A stretch of DNA of 64,000 nt, taken from Ornithorhynchus anatinus. Lineage: Eukaryota; Chordata; Mammalia; Monotremata; Ornithorhynchidae. How positions within the stretch are numbered: position 1 is the stretch's first letter; every line of letters begins with the position of its first letter. This document shows positions 1 through 22,412 of the stretch, piece after piece. The stretch lies in NCBI RefSeq assembly GCF_004115215.2, contig NC_041738.1:15656669-15720668 (forward strand), read 5' to 3'. The translations under genes were made by a program, and so were the position numbers. Below the pieces are notes generated by a model. The model had not been told where the DNA came from, made no database searches, and saw only the letters and a program-made list of their open reading frames with translations.

Positions 1-270
1 GGGAAGGTGGAGTTCTGCTTCAGACATGTTAAGTTTGAGATGTCCTGAAGGTGGGATGAAATTCCAGACTGCAGAGAAAGAGAGAGGTCATGGTTGGAAA
101 TGTAGATTTAGGAATCATCTGCCTTGAGATGGGTGGGTTCCCCAAGGGAGTGGGTGTAGATGGAGACTAGTAGGGGACCCAGATCTGAGCCCTGAGGGAC
201 TCCCACAGTAAGAGGGTGGGAGATAGAGGAGGAGCCTGTGAAAGAGACAGAAGGAACAGCCAGAGAGCTA
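1..270 (-). mobile_element. L2 LINE, ORF2 reverse-transcriptase fragment
   Basis: The minus strand encodes [13 protein letters not shown] and YTHSLGE, the LINE-2 RT palm motif region, with the left end cut by the window edge. Confidence 0.85.
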
Positions 271-274
271 GGAG

Positions 275-465
275 GGAGCCCTGGCTTCAAGTCCCGGTCC
301 TGCCGCTAGCCTGTTGTGCCACCCCAGGCAAGCCATTGAACCTCTCTGGGTCTTGGTCTCCTCATCTTTAAAAAAGGAAGAATGATCCCTGCCTCGCCCT
401 GTCATACGGAATTGAATTACATGGGACCACTGATGGGAAAGTGATTTGGGAGACTGAAGGCACTG
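275..465 (+). mobile_element. Old MIR-like SINE
   Basis: A degraded copy of the tRNA-SINE body (CTTCAAGTCCCGGTCCTGCC, then CTCTCTGGGTCTTGGTCTCC). Confidence 0.5.
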
Positions 466-470
466 GGCAT

Positions 471-814
471 AGAAGCAGTGTGGCTCAGTGGAAAGAGCAC
501 GGGCTTTGGAGTCAGAGGTCATGGGTTCGAATCCCGGCTCGGTCACTTGTCAGCTGTGTGACTTTGGGCAAGCCACTTAACTTCTCGGTGCCTCAGTTAC
601 CTCATCTGTAAAATGGGGATGCAGACTGTGAGCCCCACGTGGGACAACCTGATTCCCCTGTATCTACCCCAGCGCTTAGAACAGTGCTCGGCACATAGTA
701 AGCGCTTAACAAATACCAACATTATTATTATTATTATTATTACCCCAGCGCTTAGAACAGTGCTCGGCACATAGTAAGCGCTTAACAAATACCAACATTA
801 TTATTATTATTATT
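471..814 (+). mobile_element. Mon-1 SINE with duplicated tail
   Basis: A full Mon-1 at 471-741 with box B GGTTCGAATCC, followed by a second copy of its last ~70 bases at 742-814, including the ATT repeat. Confidence 0.9.
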
Positions 815-989
815 CCAGGGGCTAACTGGGCTTCCAGGGTCTCTTCCTCCTAGAAGGTCTCCAGCCTGGACAGGCACCTCCACCCCTATTTCTTCCTTCC
901 CTCTCCACCTCCCCTCCCAAACTCCTGGACTGACTTCCTTCTGTTGTTCTTTCCCAAACTCTTAGTACAGTACATTCGACCCAATGGGT

Positions 990-1350
990 TCTCAATCAAT
1001 CAATCATATTTATTAAGCCGTTACTATGTGCAGAGCACTGTACTAAGTGCTTGAGTGAGTACAATATAACTGAGTTGGTAGGCAAATTCCCTGCCTACAA
1101 GGTAAGAAGCAGTGTGGACTAGTGGTGAGCGTACAGGCCTCCCAATCAGAAGGACCTGGGTTCTAATCCTGTCTCTGCCTCATGTCTACTGTGTGACCTT
1201 GAGCAAGTCAGTTAACTTCTCTGGGCCTCAGTTCCCTCATCTGTAAAATGGGGCTCAAGAGGGTGAGCCCCACGTTGGACAGGGACTGTATCCAATCTGA
1301 TTAGCTTGTATCTACCCCAGTGCTCAGAACAGTGCTTGGCACGTGATAAG
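990..1350. mobile_element. L2 3' end (-) followed by Mon-1 (+)
   Basis: An L2 3' end in minus orientation at 990-1102 (AATCAATCAATCATATTTAT start), then a diverged Mon-1 in plus orientation at 1106-1350. Confidence 0.85.
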
Positions 1351-1545
1351 TCCTCCTATCTGACTCTGGTGGTTGGGTCCCCCATTTCTAACCCGGGTGT
1401 GTAGGATCTCCCATTACTGATGGGGGGGGTGTGTGTGTCAGATTTCTCCTTTTCTAACCCTGAGGACAGGGGTCAGATCCTCTGTTCTTGACCTTCAGGA
1501 GGGGGTGAGGCCTCCTGTTCCTCACCATGGGGGTGGTGTCCCTAG

Positions 1546-2042
1546 GCATTGCCGTGGCCGAGGCTTCCCGCCACACCCCGGGCATCTTCACGGCCAGCCT
1601 GCAGCGCTACCTGGCAGTGACCCTGCTGCTGTTCAGCGTGGCCATTGGCCTCTACCTGGCACTGCGGGTCCTGGGGGTGGACCTGCTCTGGACCCTGGAG
1701 AAGGCCCAGCGCTGGTGCCAGCGGCCCGAGTGGGTGCACATCGACACGACGCCTTTCGCCAGCCTCCTCAAGAACTTGGGCTCCCTGCTGGGGCTGGGGC
1801 TGGCCCTGCACTGGCCCCTGCCCCGCATGCCCGTCTGGCCCCTGCCCATCCGCCTGGCCTGTGTGGCCATCTCGCTGGCCCTCTTGCACCTCTTCGACCT
1901 CTTGCGACCCCCGAGCAAGCCTGAACTGCTCTTCTACGCGCTGTCCTTCTGTAAGAGCGCGGCCGTGCTGCTGACCACCGCCGTCTGGGTCCCCTACGGG
2001 GTCCACCGCCTCCTGGACTGGCACAAGAGGAAGGCGCCGTAG
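1546..2042 (+). CDS. G6PC1: G6PC1 terminal coding exon (glucose-6-phosphatase catalytic subunit 1)
   Basis: This is the last coding exon of the ER-membrane phosphatase that hydrolyses glucose-6-phosphate in the final step of gluconeogenesis and glycogenolysis. The acceptor is the CCTAG ending at 1545. One base of the first Gly codon comes from the previous exon, and 165 residues follow before TAG at 2040-2042. The segments [34 protein letters not shown] and [10 protein letters not shown] match G6PC1 far better than G6PC2 or G6PC3. Several hydrophobic membrane segments are visible. The tail KRKAP fits a KXKXX ER-retrieval signal, where the human protein ends in KKSL. The catalytic Arg and His residues lie in earlier exons, outside the window. 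The next gene, AARSD1, runs tail-to-tail with it. Confidence 0.96.
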
Positions 2043-3826
2043 GGGCCCGGATGGGCTGAGGGGGCCCTAGCCCGCACAGGCTGCTGGGTTTGGGGGGGTC
2101 GTTGGAGGGTAGTTGAGCCCTCAGCCCAGCCAGGCCAGGGTGTGCAGCAGTTTGGCCCAGTGCACCGGGGATGTCCCGAGTTGGTCAGGGAGGCGGACCG
2201 GTCCCTGTCCATCTGCCCACCCCACTGCCCTCCCACCCCATCACAGCCCAGCCTGGCCAGGCCTCTTTCCCTCTGTTGTCTGCCCTTATTTCTGGGGTTA
2301 TGCCCCGCTGACCTTTGATTTGTGGCTAGGAGGACCTAAGACCCAACCCCGCTCCCCCTCCCTCCAGTTCTCTTCAGAAGCAGCTGGACAATTGAGCCAG
2401 GGTGACCAGGAATGTCTTGCTTTGGCCCCCAGGCTCTGCCAGACACTTTGTAGGCTGGGGCCGCGTTAGGGCTGGACCAGGCTGCTCTAAATAAGGCAAA
2501 TGTGTTTGTGCATGTGTGCGTGTGTGCTTATGTATATGTGCCTGTGTCTGTATACGTGTATCCCTGGGGATGGGGGTATTATCTGTAGGTATGACCTCTG
2601 TGTGTATCCTGTGTACTTTGTTAAAATGTTAAATTCTTTTCTGTACAATCAGTTCCTCTGAGAATTTCATTCCCAGGCAAAAGGCCGATTTGGCTTTCTC
2701 CGCCCCTAGAGACTGGTGGGTGGGGAATGCTCCCCGGGGAGATTCGTAGTGATCACACTCAGATCATCACCCCCATAGCCAGTATGGCCCGGGACTCCGT
2801 CCGACCGCAGTATCGGGATGTGGGCTGGAGGTGGTCGGTGGAGGAAGAGTAGGGGTGGTGGATGGTCCGTGCTGGGCCATCGAGGAGAGTCAAGGATGGA
2901 AAGGGGAGAAACGGGTGTGGGATGGTCCGTGCTAGGTCCCCGGGGGAGAGTTAGGAATGGAGTGGGAAGAGTTAAGAGTGTGTGGTTGTCTCCTATAATG
3001 AAAAGGGAGGTGTCCAGCACATGATTCCTCCAAGCGTCATGGTGCTGCCGCGGAAGGGTCCTGGACTAGGTGGGCTTCAGCTGAGGGTTGGGGGTGTTTG
3101 GGAAGCTCCTGGACCCGGGACTGATGGTTGAGACAGACTGCTGCAGCTAAAGCTTCCACTTGGGTAGTGTGTTCCTGCTGCTGTGGTGGCTGCAGGTTCC
3201 CGGCCCTTCCCGCCCCTCCCCCTGCCCCACCACCCCTCCTTCAAGTACGTGCACCCTTCAAATGGCCCCACCCTTGCACCCCACAAGTTCTCCACCCATC
3301 CCGATCGATTCCCCGAAGGCCTCGGCCTTTCTGCTTTCTGGCCCAGCGCCATCTTCCTCCACCCCCACCGGCTTCCCGCTCCTCTCTCCCTCCCTGGCCA
3401 CCGGCCCTCCCTAGCTGAAGGTCTGGCTGAATCCCCTGGTGATCACTGCCGCCTCCCTCCTGGACTTTACCCTCCGGGGACCCTGGAACGTATCCATCGG
3501 GGCACCACAATGCAGCAGTTTGTCCGTGCCAGACCACTCCACCGGGTGCAATCGATGCGCAGCAGAGCATTGGACAGTCGTTCTGGGAAATGCCAGCTGT
3601 CCACGCACACAACCACACTACCTGCTACAGACTCCTGCCTCCTTGCACATAATGGTCTCACCTACACACACACACCCCCTCACTCCTGTGCCCGCCCTGT
3701 CTGTGGCCTATGGGCGGCCCATTGGAGCAGGACCAGCCCGCCCTCGGGCACGGCTGTCCACGCAAGTTCTCCCTACAGGTTCACCAACACAGGCTCGCTC
3801 GGGATCCCCAGCTCTGCGGTAAAGAC
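2043..3826 (+). other. G6PC1 3' UTR and G6PC1-AARSD1 intergenic stretch
   Basis: No gene is recognisable here. The first several hundred bases should be G6PC1 3' UTR, but I see no clear AATAAA downstream of the stop before 2700. Bases 2503-2565 are a degenerate TG-rich microsatellite. Bases 2858-2975 hold two imperfect ~60-bp direct copies beginning GATGGTCCGTGCT. Open frames over 3130-3800 are low-complexity and show no conserved sequence. Confidence 0.5.
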
Positions 3827-3832
3827 TTTATT
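3827..3832 (-). terminator. AARSD1 polyadenylation signal
   Basis: TTTATT on the plus strand reads AATAAA on the minus strand, about 140 bases past the AARSD1 stop codon. Confidence 0.8.
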
Positions 3833-3972
3833 GTTCAGGAAAACGGGGACTGCTCCCCACTTCCCTCGGCCCCCACCCCCGGACCATCACCTGGTTCAGC
3901 ACCAGGCCCCAGGTAGCGGAGCTGCAGGGGTGGGGCGTGGCTGGGGGCTGCAGGGGCGCCGGGAGAGCCCAG

Positions 3973-6900
3973 TTAGTCCTCGGCCCCCTGGCCGTGCACG
4001 AAGTCCCGCAGCAGCGTCAGCACCTCTGCCCGTTGGCTCAGCTTCGTGGCTTTGCCCTGGAACCGGCCTGGCTTCCCGGCCCCTCGGCCCTGCAGCAGCT
4101 CGGCCGCCCTGCGGAGCGAGAACAGGCCGGTGGCGTCTGGGCGCGGGGAGGGGCCCAACCCTCGCATCTAGAGGATCCATCCAGAGAGAAAGTGCAACAG
4201 TTCCATGCCGCTGCCAGGTGAGGGGACGGTCCCCAGGGGGGAGTTGAGGGAGACTCTGCCTTGGAAAGGGCAGGAGGGCAGACCTCCCCCGGTCCAAGTC
4301 TGGGGGTAGGACCTGATGATTTCCTGGGGACCCGGGCACGGGGCAGTGTGGTAAGTCGTGAGGGGAGCCCATATCACTCACCGAGGGCCTAGCGTGTTCA
4401 CAGCCTCAGGGGGCCCAGCCAGGAGGAACAGGCCGGCTCCTTTCTCATCGCCCACCGTCAGGAACAGCAGCGTCTTCTGTGAGACAAGCCGGCACCATGA
4501 CCCGCCCCTCCTCACCCCACTCCCACGCCCACGCTGAGGGGAAGGTCACAGCTGGAGCACAAGGGGTTTGGGTTTGACAGAAGGAGACTTGAGGGAGCCT
4601 AGCGGGAGGGGCTGCCTGCCCGAGAGGCAGAGGCGGGGAATGGAGCGACCTCCAGTAGCCTGAAGGTTTGTTCCGGGTGGCGGTTCGGGTGGCGGGAGGG
4701 GGAGGTGGTGCGGGGACGAGGGGGACGACTACGTTCGCAGCCGGGCTGGTAACCGTCCCCACACCCACTCACCTCAGTCCCAATCTCGTTGGCAACAATG
4801 TTCATAAACTCGGAGTCTCCATCCTTTCTGCGAGAGCAACCCACGACACGGAGGTGGGAGAGGTGGAGGAGGTTGTGGGTAGTGTGAGCCGGGCTCCCAG
4901 AGTTCAGCCCCTTAAACCTTGGGGCTGCCCAGTGCCCGGTGTCGGCCCGGTGTCGGAGTTGCGGTCATCGGCTCCCTCTCCCCGGGCCCCTCCTGGTGCT
5001 CACCTGTGCAGGACGAAGAGGCAGGCGGGATTCGGGGAGTTCTTGAAGTTCTGGGCGGTGAGGACGGCTAAATCCCTTAGCAGAGACAGGTTGTTCTGAA
5101 GGGGAGACAAGTCTGGCTATGGGTGGGGCACCCCCCACCTCCCGGCTCCCACCTGACCTTTGCTCAGCCCCCAGAGGGGCCTGAGGGCCCCACAGGCTGT
5201 ATTCCAAGGGAGGGGGTGGACGGATGCCGTATGCACGGTCCTGCTCACCTTCTGCAGCAGCTTGGTTGAAGCCTGCAGCTTCTCCACAGCCTCCACATGC
5301 TCTTCAGGGCCACATCTAGGGGAGACCAGCCCATGTGCAGCCCCGGGGACTCCTGGCCCCCCAACCGGGCTGGCCACCTAGAGTCGGGGCTCCCGGAGGA
5401 GCAGATGACAGGGCTGGGGTCAGAACATGCCGGGGTGGGGTCCAGTCCATACTTGAGCCGCCCGGTGAGGGCTCGCTCTCGGCCGTAGCTCCGCTCCACG
5501 GCCTGCAGTACACGGCCCCCGGCCAGGAACACCAGGTTGGTGCGGTTCTTCTTCCCCTTCTCCACGCCCAGGAGCTTGATGACCTGGGGCGGGGACAAGA
5601 TGGTGAGCCACTCGGGCAAGGCCCCCACCCCTCTTCATCCTGGCCGTGCCACCCCGCCCTCCCCTGCCGCATCCCACCTGCAGTTCGGCCAGGTTGCAGA
5701 CGTGGGTGCCACAGCACAGGTTGGAGTCCAGCCCCTCAATGTTGACGACCCGGATCGGCCCCGCGTGGTCGTCTGGCAAACCCCGGCTCCGCACCTGGAC
5801 AGCAAAGAGCCTGCAGGTGAGGTGGGACCATCGGCCGATCACCCGACGGCCATCGTGCTCCAGGGCAGAGCTACGGTCCCGGTCCAACCTGGCCCGTGGA
5901 CATGGGGCTGCCTCAGGGGGAGGCGGGCGGCCACGGGGCGCAGGGCGGGGAGATGTTCTAATGCAGGGACCACCTGCGCCCCAAGACCGCGCCCTCTGCA
6001 CACCTTCTCCACCTCGGGGTCGGTGGCCTCCAGCTCCTTCACGGACACTGGCACCCGTGCCCGGATCTTCTCGTTCACCTCCTGCTCGATAGCTACCACC
6101 TGCGCTGGAGTCAGCTCGGGAGCATCTAGCTCGATCACGCTCCGCTGCTTTCCCAGCTCCCTGCGGTGGGGGAGGGTGGCACGGGTTGAGCCGGGGGCAT
6201 CGCAGCTCTACACCCACCTTCCCTCAACGGAGGAGACCTAAGCCTGTTCTAGGCCATGCCCAGATAGAGGGGGCCACCTGGAGCTGTCCCCCGTCCCATC
6301 TTTTCAGCTCCGCCAACCCCTCAGAGTCTTTCCTTGGGGTGATGTGTGTGTGTGTGGGGGTCCTCAGGGAAGAAGAATCTGAGACCCCCCCCTCCCCAGG
6401 GAACAGCACACAGGGAGCCCAGCCAAGGTCCCAGAATCAATCAATCAGTTGACCAATCAAGAATATTTACTCAGAGCCTTCTGGGCGCAGAGAACAGTGC
6501 TAAGCAAGCCCCGCCACCCGAGACACCACCCCCCAGCAGATGCCAAAACTCTCGACGTCGGGTCCCGTCCCCTTCTCTCCACCGCGGCAGCAAGTCTCGT
6601 CAACTTTCAGAACCCTTTCAGTGGAATGGGTGTGGCTAAGGCTGGAGGGCTCTGGACATTAATGCAGGCAACTGCTCCTTTAGCCACAAGGTTGGGTTGT
6701 TCCTACGCTACTCATTCGTTCTGGTCCTTGGTTTTTAATGCTCTTTCAACTGTCCTTGTTCTCTAGATTGTGCATCTCCCGCGGGCCATGGACCCTTGGC
6801 TAATCATTCATTCATTCAATCAATCTTATTTATTGAACGCTTACTGTGTACAGGGCACTAATCCTCATTTGGGTAGTTTTTGTGGCTGGCTTTTTTTTTT

Positions 6901-9577
6901 TTTTTCATAGTACTTATTAGGTGGTCAGGCACAGTACTAAGTGCTGGGCAGGACGGAATGGCAAGAGCATGGGCTTGGGATTCAGAGGTCATGGGTTCTA
7001 ATCCTGGCTCCGCCACTTGTCTGCTGTGTGATCCTGGGCAAGTCATTTAAGTTCCCTGTGCCTCAGTTACCTCATCTGTAAAATGGGGATTGAGACTGTG
7101 AGCCCCACGTGGGACAACCTGATTACCCTGTAACCACCCCAGTGTTTAGAACAGTGCTTGGCACATAGTAAGTGTTTCATAAATAGCATAATTACTATAC
7201 AAGGTAGGTTTGACACGGTCCATGTCTCACTGACTTAATCCCCAACTTCAGATTACGGAACTGAGGCACAAAGAAGTGAAATGACTTGCCCAAGTCCAAA
7301 CAGCAGACAAGTGGCGGAGCCGGGATTAGAATCCAGGTCCTCTGGCTCCCTGGTCCATGCTCTTGCCACTAAGCCATGCTACTTCCCTGTTGGTACAGTG
7401 TTCTGCACACAGTGAGAGTTTAATAACTACTACATAGAAACAGCATGGCTTAGTGGAAAGAGCACACAGTTGGGAGTCAGAGGATGTGGGTTCTAATCCC
7501 CGCTCTGCCACTTGTCTGCTGTGTGACCTTGGGCAGGCCACTGAACTTCTCTGTGCCTCAGTTACCTCATCTGTAAAATGAAGGCTGGGAGCTCCACGTG
7601 GGCCAACCTGGTTACCCTGTATCTACCCCAACCCTCAGTACGATGCTTGTCACTAAGTGCTTGATAAAAACCATAACTATCATTATTACTATTACTACTA
7701 CTGTGACTAAGTAGCAGAGAGGATCCACTGTAAGTAGGGACACAGGACCTGCCCTTGAGACAATCTTATAATCTAAGAGGAAGGACAGATGCCGAGGAGA
7801 CAAAATGCTTAAACAGTAGCAGGCAGTGTAAATGACTGCGTACAAAAGTGCTGTGGGTGGTTTAGAGTGCAAAAGCACCGAGGGGACCGTGGGGGGGTCG
7901 TGACCTCGGGGGAGAGATTAACCGAGGAGGTGAGCTTTCGGGAGGGTGGGCAGGTGAGGCCCGGGGCTCGGCGGCGGGCGTCTCCACCCCGACCCCCGGC
8001 TCACCAGGAGGTGGTCTTCAGCCCGAAGAGAAGATCGGCCACTGCGGTGATGAGGTGCTGCCCTGTGGGGGAGGAGAGGGGAGGGGGCAGGGGGTGGCCC
8101 TGAGCAGGGGGCTGGGGCAGGGCCTAGTCGTGGTCGCCATTCAACCTAGGTCCCTGCCCTTCTCCGTCGGGCTGGCCGGGGTGGATCCCTGGGCTGGAGG
8201 CAGGTGCACCACCCCCCACCCCCCACCCCCAAGGCCTCCTGACCTCTGTGGCCTGTGGTCAGAGTCCTGCCAGCTCGGCATCGGAGGGAATGAGATTGGA
8301 CCCCGGGGTTCCGCCCCCCCAGCCGGGCCGGGGGCCCCAGGGTGAGGGCCCGGGCGCACTGACGGACTGACGGACGGCAGGTGGGATCCCTCTATCCGGA
8401 GGAGGGGGCTGACCGGAGTGCTGCTGCATGTGGTCGAACCTCCTTGGCCAGTCCAGCCGCAGGTGCACGGGGCGGCCGGGCTCCAGCGCCGTCCGGACGA
8501 AGTGGCAGGCGTCCGGGCCCCGCCGGATCACCCTCAGCACCGGGACCTCATCGATGAATCCTCGGTCGTCCGGCTGCGGGGAAGTGGGGGGGGGGGGGGA
8601 ACGGGGCTCGGCCGGCAATCACCGCCATCGTCCCCACGACGAGGCCCGAGGCCCGAGGCCCGGCCTTCCCTGCCCGCCTCGGAGCCTCCCTCCCGGAGGT
8701 CCCCCCGGGCCCGTGGGGTCGGGATGCGTGGCCGGGATGCGCGGCCGTCCACTCATTCATTCGATGGCACTTACTGAGCGCTTACTGTGTGCAGAGCACT
8801 GTACTGAGCGCTTAGAACGGACAATTTGGCCACAGAGATGCTCCCCGCCCAACGACGGGCTCACAGTTGGCTGCGTCCCCTTCCCCCGCGTCTCCCGACC
8901 GGCCCTTAATGTTGGTTCGTGTTAAGCGCTTACTATGTGCCCAGCACTGCTCTAAGCGCTGGGGGAGCTTCATTCACTTATTGAGCGCTTACTAGGTGCA
9001 GAGCCCTGTACTGAGCGCTTGGAACGGACAAATCACCGTACACGATTTGCACAAAGGGCATCAGGCTGTCCCACCACGGGGCTCCCGGTCTTCATCCCCA
9101 TTTTCCAGATGAGGTCCAGTGAAGTGACTTGCCCCAGGCCGCAGGGTAGACAAGCGCTAGAGGCGGGATTAGAACCCACGACCTCTGACCCCCCCCCAAG
9201 CCCGGGTTCTTTCCCGGGACGGGGGTCAGCGCCTAGCGCGGTGCTCTGAGCCCGGGTGAAGGGCGTGGCCCCTACCTGTCCGCCGCCCTCGGGGAAGAGC
9301 ACCGTATCGGCCAGCAGCACGTGGAAGCCGGTGAGCGACTCGGGGCGGCCGCCCCGCTCCAGCTGCTGCTCGGCGGGCAGGCAGGACAGCACGGTGGTGG
9401 CCAGCTGCCCACAAGAAGGGGAGGAGGAGGAGGAGAAAGGGGAGCTGGAGCCGGGGGGGCGGAAGACAGCCTCCCGCCGCCCTCGGCCCCTCGGCCCCCC
9501 GACCCCCCGACCCCCCGACCCCCCGGCCCCGGCCGCACCTCCCGCGCGTAACTGTCCCGCTGACACCGGAACGCCAT
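3973..9577 (-). CDS. AARSD1: AARSD1, alanyl-tRNA editing protein (AlaX-type), complete, 12 exons
   Basis: Free-standing trans-editing factor that deacylates Ser-tRNA(Ala), the error made by alanyl-tRNA synthetase. Coding exons in transcript order: 9577-9539, 9404-9276, 8573-8414, 8062-8005, 6160-6004, 5794-5678, 5583-5453, 5315-5249, 5095-5004, 4827-4773, 4476-4382, 4108-3973. All borders are GT/AG and all phases join, giving 411 aa (human 412). The start is [13 protein letters not shown] in a strong Kozak context (GACCATGG). The metal site is HMQQH (residues 104-108) plus CCGTH (208-212), the HxxxH/CxxxH signature of the AlaX editing domain. The C-terminal DHHA1-like part carries [13 protein letters not shown] and FQGKATKLS. 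The gene lies just downstream of PTGES3L on the same strand. Introns 3 and 4 and the 5' flank carry Mon-1 and L2 copies. Confidence 0.97.
6433..7870. mobile_element. SINE/LINE cluster in AARSD1 intron 4
   Basis: L2 3' ends (-) at 6433-6506 and 6805-6863; Mon-1 (+) at 6950-7196; Mon-1 (-) at 7200-7388; Mon-1 (+) at 7437-7692. Bases 7693-7870 look like an eroded L2 (-). Confidence 0.8.
8750..9205 (-). mobile_element. L2 end, then Mon-1 interrupted by a second L2 end
   Basis: L2 (-) at 8750-8868. Mon-1 (-) starts at 8908, stops at 8964 after AAGCGCTGGGG, and resumes near 9053. The gap holds an L2 3' end (8968-9045). It lies in AARSD1 intron 2. Confidence 0.8.
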
Positions 9578-9800
9578 GGTCCCGGCCGCCGCTCCCGACG
9601 GGAAGCGACGAGGGACACAAAACGCGGACGCTTCCCGACGACGGCGGCCCGCGGGGGCCAAACCGCCGCCAAACGCCTTCTCAGCCGCCGCCGCCGCCGC
9701 CGCCGCCGGGGGGCGCTGCAGCCCCAGCCCAACACGGCCCCGGCGGGAAGGGGCCGAGCGGGGGAGAAAGGAAATGCGGGACCCCCGACTCCCCCTTCCT
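9578..9800 (-). promoter_or_regulatory. AARSD1 CpG-rich promoter region
   Basis: GC- and CpG-rich sequence directly upstream of the AARSD1 ATG, with a CCG triplet run near 9685-9710. No TATA box is visible. A Mon-1 SINE starts at 9822, so the unique promoter is only about 240 bp long. The start site is not defined by sequence alone. Confidence 0.45.
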
Positions 9801-9821
9801 GCCCTTCCAGGTGGACGAAAA

Positions 9822-10021
9822 ATAATAATAATGTTGGTATTTGTTAAGCGCTTACTATGTGCAGAGCACTGCTCTAAGCGCTGGGGTAAACACAGGGGAA
9901 TCAGGTTGTCCCACGTGGGGCTCACAGTCTTCATCCCCATTTTACAGATGAGGGAACTGAGACCCAGAGAAGTGACTTGCCCACAGTCACACAGCTGACA
10001 AGTGGCAGCGCTGGGATTCGA
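9822..10021 (-). mobile_element. Mon-1 SINE between PTGES3L and AARSD1
   Basis: Mon-1 in reverse from its AATAATAATAATGTTGG tail to about box B. It lies in the read-through interval between the two genes. Confidence 0.9.
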
Positions 10022-10058
10022 AAAATAAAATTCCAACAGCGTCGCGGATGCGGACTCA

Positions 10059-10064
10059 TTTATT
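10059..10064 (-). terminator. PTGES3L polyadenylation signal
   Basis: AATAAA on the minus strand, about 225 bases beyond the PTGES3L stop and about 480 bases before the AARSD1 start. Skipping this signal would give the PTGES3L-AARSD1 read-through transcript. Confidence 0.75.
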
Positions 10065-10287
10065 GTCGTCCCCCCGCCCCTTCCTCCTCCTCCCTCCCCA
10101 TTTGCGGCAGGCCTGAGGAGGGTCCCGGGGAGCTGGGCGGCCGCTCATCGTAGCCCCTCCGCCCGCCCACCCCGCTGCCAGCTGCCGCTGCTCTTCCCCG
10201 AGGCTGGTCCGGGCCGCCCGGCCCTGTGAGTGCCTTGGAGTTGGAACTGAACAGGTACCCCGGCCCCTTCCCCTTTTCGTCTCCCCT

Positions 10288-20586
<10,299 letters not shown>

Positions 20587-21457
20587 GGGTGCCGTCCGGC
20601 CAGGCCCCGCACCCCCCTACCCCCCAGTGCCCTTCCCCTCTCCCCTCCCACCCCCTTCCCCGCCCTTCTCCTCCTCCGCCCCCGGCCCCCCGAGCCTGGG
20701 ATGGGTGGCGGGGACTGGGTGGCGGGACTGGGGCGTCCCCCGACCCCAGGCCTGCAGGGTCAGGAGTCTACCCTTAGCCTGCTCCTTGCTACACGGGACC
20801 GGCCACCTGGGCCCACCCGGGCCCTGCACTTGTTTGGAAGGCCCACGGGCTCCCCGTGGTGGGCCCCCAGGGGTGGACCGTGAGGCGGCGGGGGCCCGCC
20901 TGTGGGGACCCCGTGGCTGCATGGGCGGAGCTGGAGCCGGAGACGTCCCCCGTCCCTTGCCTCACTGCCCCCAGAGTGCTTTGGGGCGGGGGGTTGGGCG
21001 GGCTGCTGTCGCCGCCTCACATCTCCTCCCTGCCCTGACCCACGTCCACCGGTCCCCACTGGCCACCTAGCGCGGCCCCTTCCGGTCTCGGGATGGGGCT
21101 GCCGAGCAAGGAGCCAGGCGGGTGCTCTCATCCTGGCCGGCGCCACCATCCGCCCCTTCCTTGGTCCCCGGCACCCAGTCCCCGCGCCCCTGCTGGCCAT
21201 GCTGCTGGTCTGGGTGGCCACCCCCGCCGGCCGCAACAGAGGAGTTTCTCCCGCACCCTCCACCGGGGGAAACCAGCGGCCCCCCACGGGGGAGCCCAGA
21301 GCCGAGGGGACTCCAGCTTCGGGGGCCCGTGAAGCGACACGGCGGTAGCCGGGGGGGCCCGAGCGCGGCCGGCCAAGGTGGAGTCTGCTTTCAGCTGCCC
21401 TTTCCGGATCTCGGTCGGGGTCGGCTCCGGTTCCGAACCCGCCTCGCTCCGGTTCCC

Positions 21458-21463
21458 AATAAA
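21458..21463 (+). terminator. RUNDC1 polyadenylation signal
   Basis: AATAAA about 870 bases after the RUNDC1 stop codon; it is the first canonical signal downstream. Confidence 0.75.
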
Positions 21464-22118
21464 GCCAGCATTTACGGGAAGCCGCATCTGCCCTTTCATC
21501 CCTCTGTGGGCCGAGGGCTGAGCTGGGGCATTTCCAGCAGCCCACCCCATCCCCGGCTCCGCCCCATCTCTGGGTTGGTTGCTCTGCCCTTGGAGGTTGG
21601 AAAGGCTGACGTGAGCCACAGCCCCTTTCCGCTGCAGAAGAGAACAGCTGCCCAGGCCCGGGGATAGCCGGGGGGTGGGGTGTGTGTATGTGTGCGCGTG
21701 TGTTTGCATGCGTATGTGCCTACCTGCTCTTTACAGCCTCCAGGGCCCTGCTGGATTGACTCTGGCTCTTGGTGTCCCACTCCTCTGTGACCCTCTGCTC
21801 TGACAGAACCTCAACCCGGCCTGGCCCAGCTCCTCCCTCAGAGGCAGTGCTTAGCTCTGCCCTCAGCCTGCCACTCTCAGCCCCTGGGCATGGGGGTTGA
21901 GGGAGGTGGGCAGCAGTATCCCGTGGTTCCCAGAGGCCTCCCAATGGCTGGAGGTCAGAGCAGCCCCGGGGAGTGTGGTGGGATCGAAGTCAAGTCAAGG
22001 GGGTGGACGGATGCCCCGTAGGAGGACCCTCCAGCAACCCCTTTCCCTTATGGAAACAGAGTCCTTCCCATCATATCCCCGCTACTCCGACCTTTCCGGG
22101 ATAGGTGGGGCAGGCGAG
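21464..22118. other. RUNDC1-RPL27 intergenic unique sequence
   Basis: No gene is seen. The only notable element is a GT-rich microsatellite at about 21678-21720. Retroposons begin at 22119 and continue up to the RPL27 promoter. Confidence 0.5.
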
Positions 22119-22378
22119 AATAATAATAATTTGGTATTTGTTAAACACTTACTATGTGCCAGACACTGTACTAAGCTCTGGGGGGTGGATACAAGCGTAT
22201 CGGGTTGGACACAGCCCCTGTCCTACATGGGGCTCATAGACTTAATCTCCATTTTACAGATGAGGTAACCGAGGCCCAGAGAAGTTGTGACTTGCCCAAA
22301 GTCACACAGTGGAATTAGAACCCGTGACCTCTGCCTCCCAAGCCCATGCTCTTTCCACTGAGCCATGCTGCTTCTCTA
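22119..22378 (-). mobile_element. Mon-1 SINE
   Basis: Full-length reverse copy ending GAGCCATGCTGCTTCTCT. Confidence 0.9.
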
Positions 22379-22412
22379 CCCCAGGAGAGGGAAAGAGCTG
22401 ATTGCCCTAAAA

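Noticed and set aside
471-560. Possible tRNA gene
   Set aside because: The box A and box B sequence is the head of a Mon-1 SINE, repeated dozens of times in the window, and lacks a full cloverleaf.
1546-2042. G6PC2 or G6PC3 in place of G6PC1
   Set aside because: [27 protein letters not shown] and gene order beside AARSD1 fit G6PC1; the paralogs differ at these residues.
3183-4247. 354-codon open frame (+) at the AARSD1 3' end
   Set aside because: Low-complexity Pro/Ser/Arg sequence antisense to the AARSD1 last exon, with no motif.
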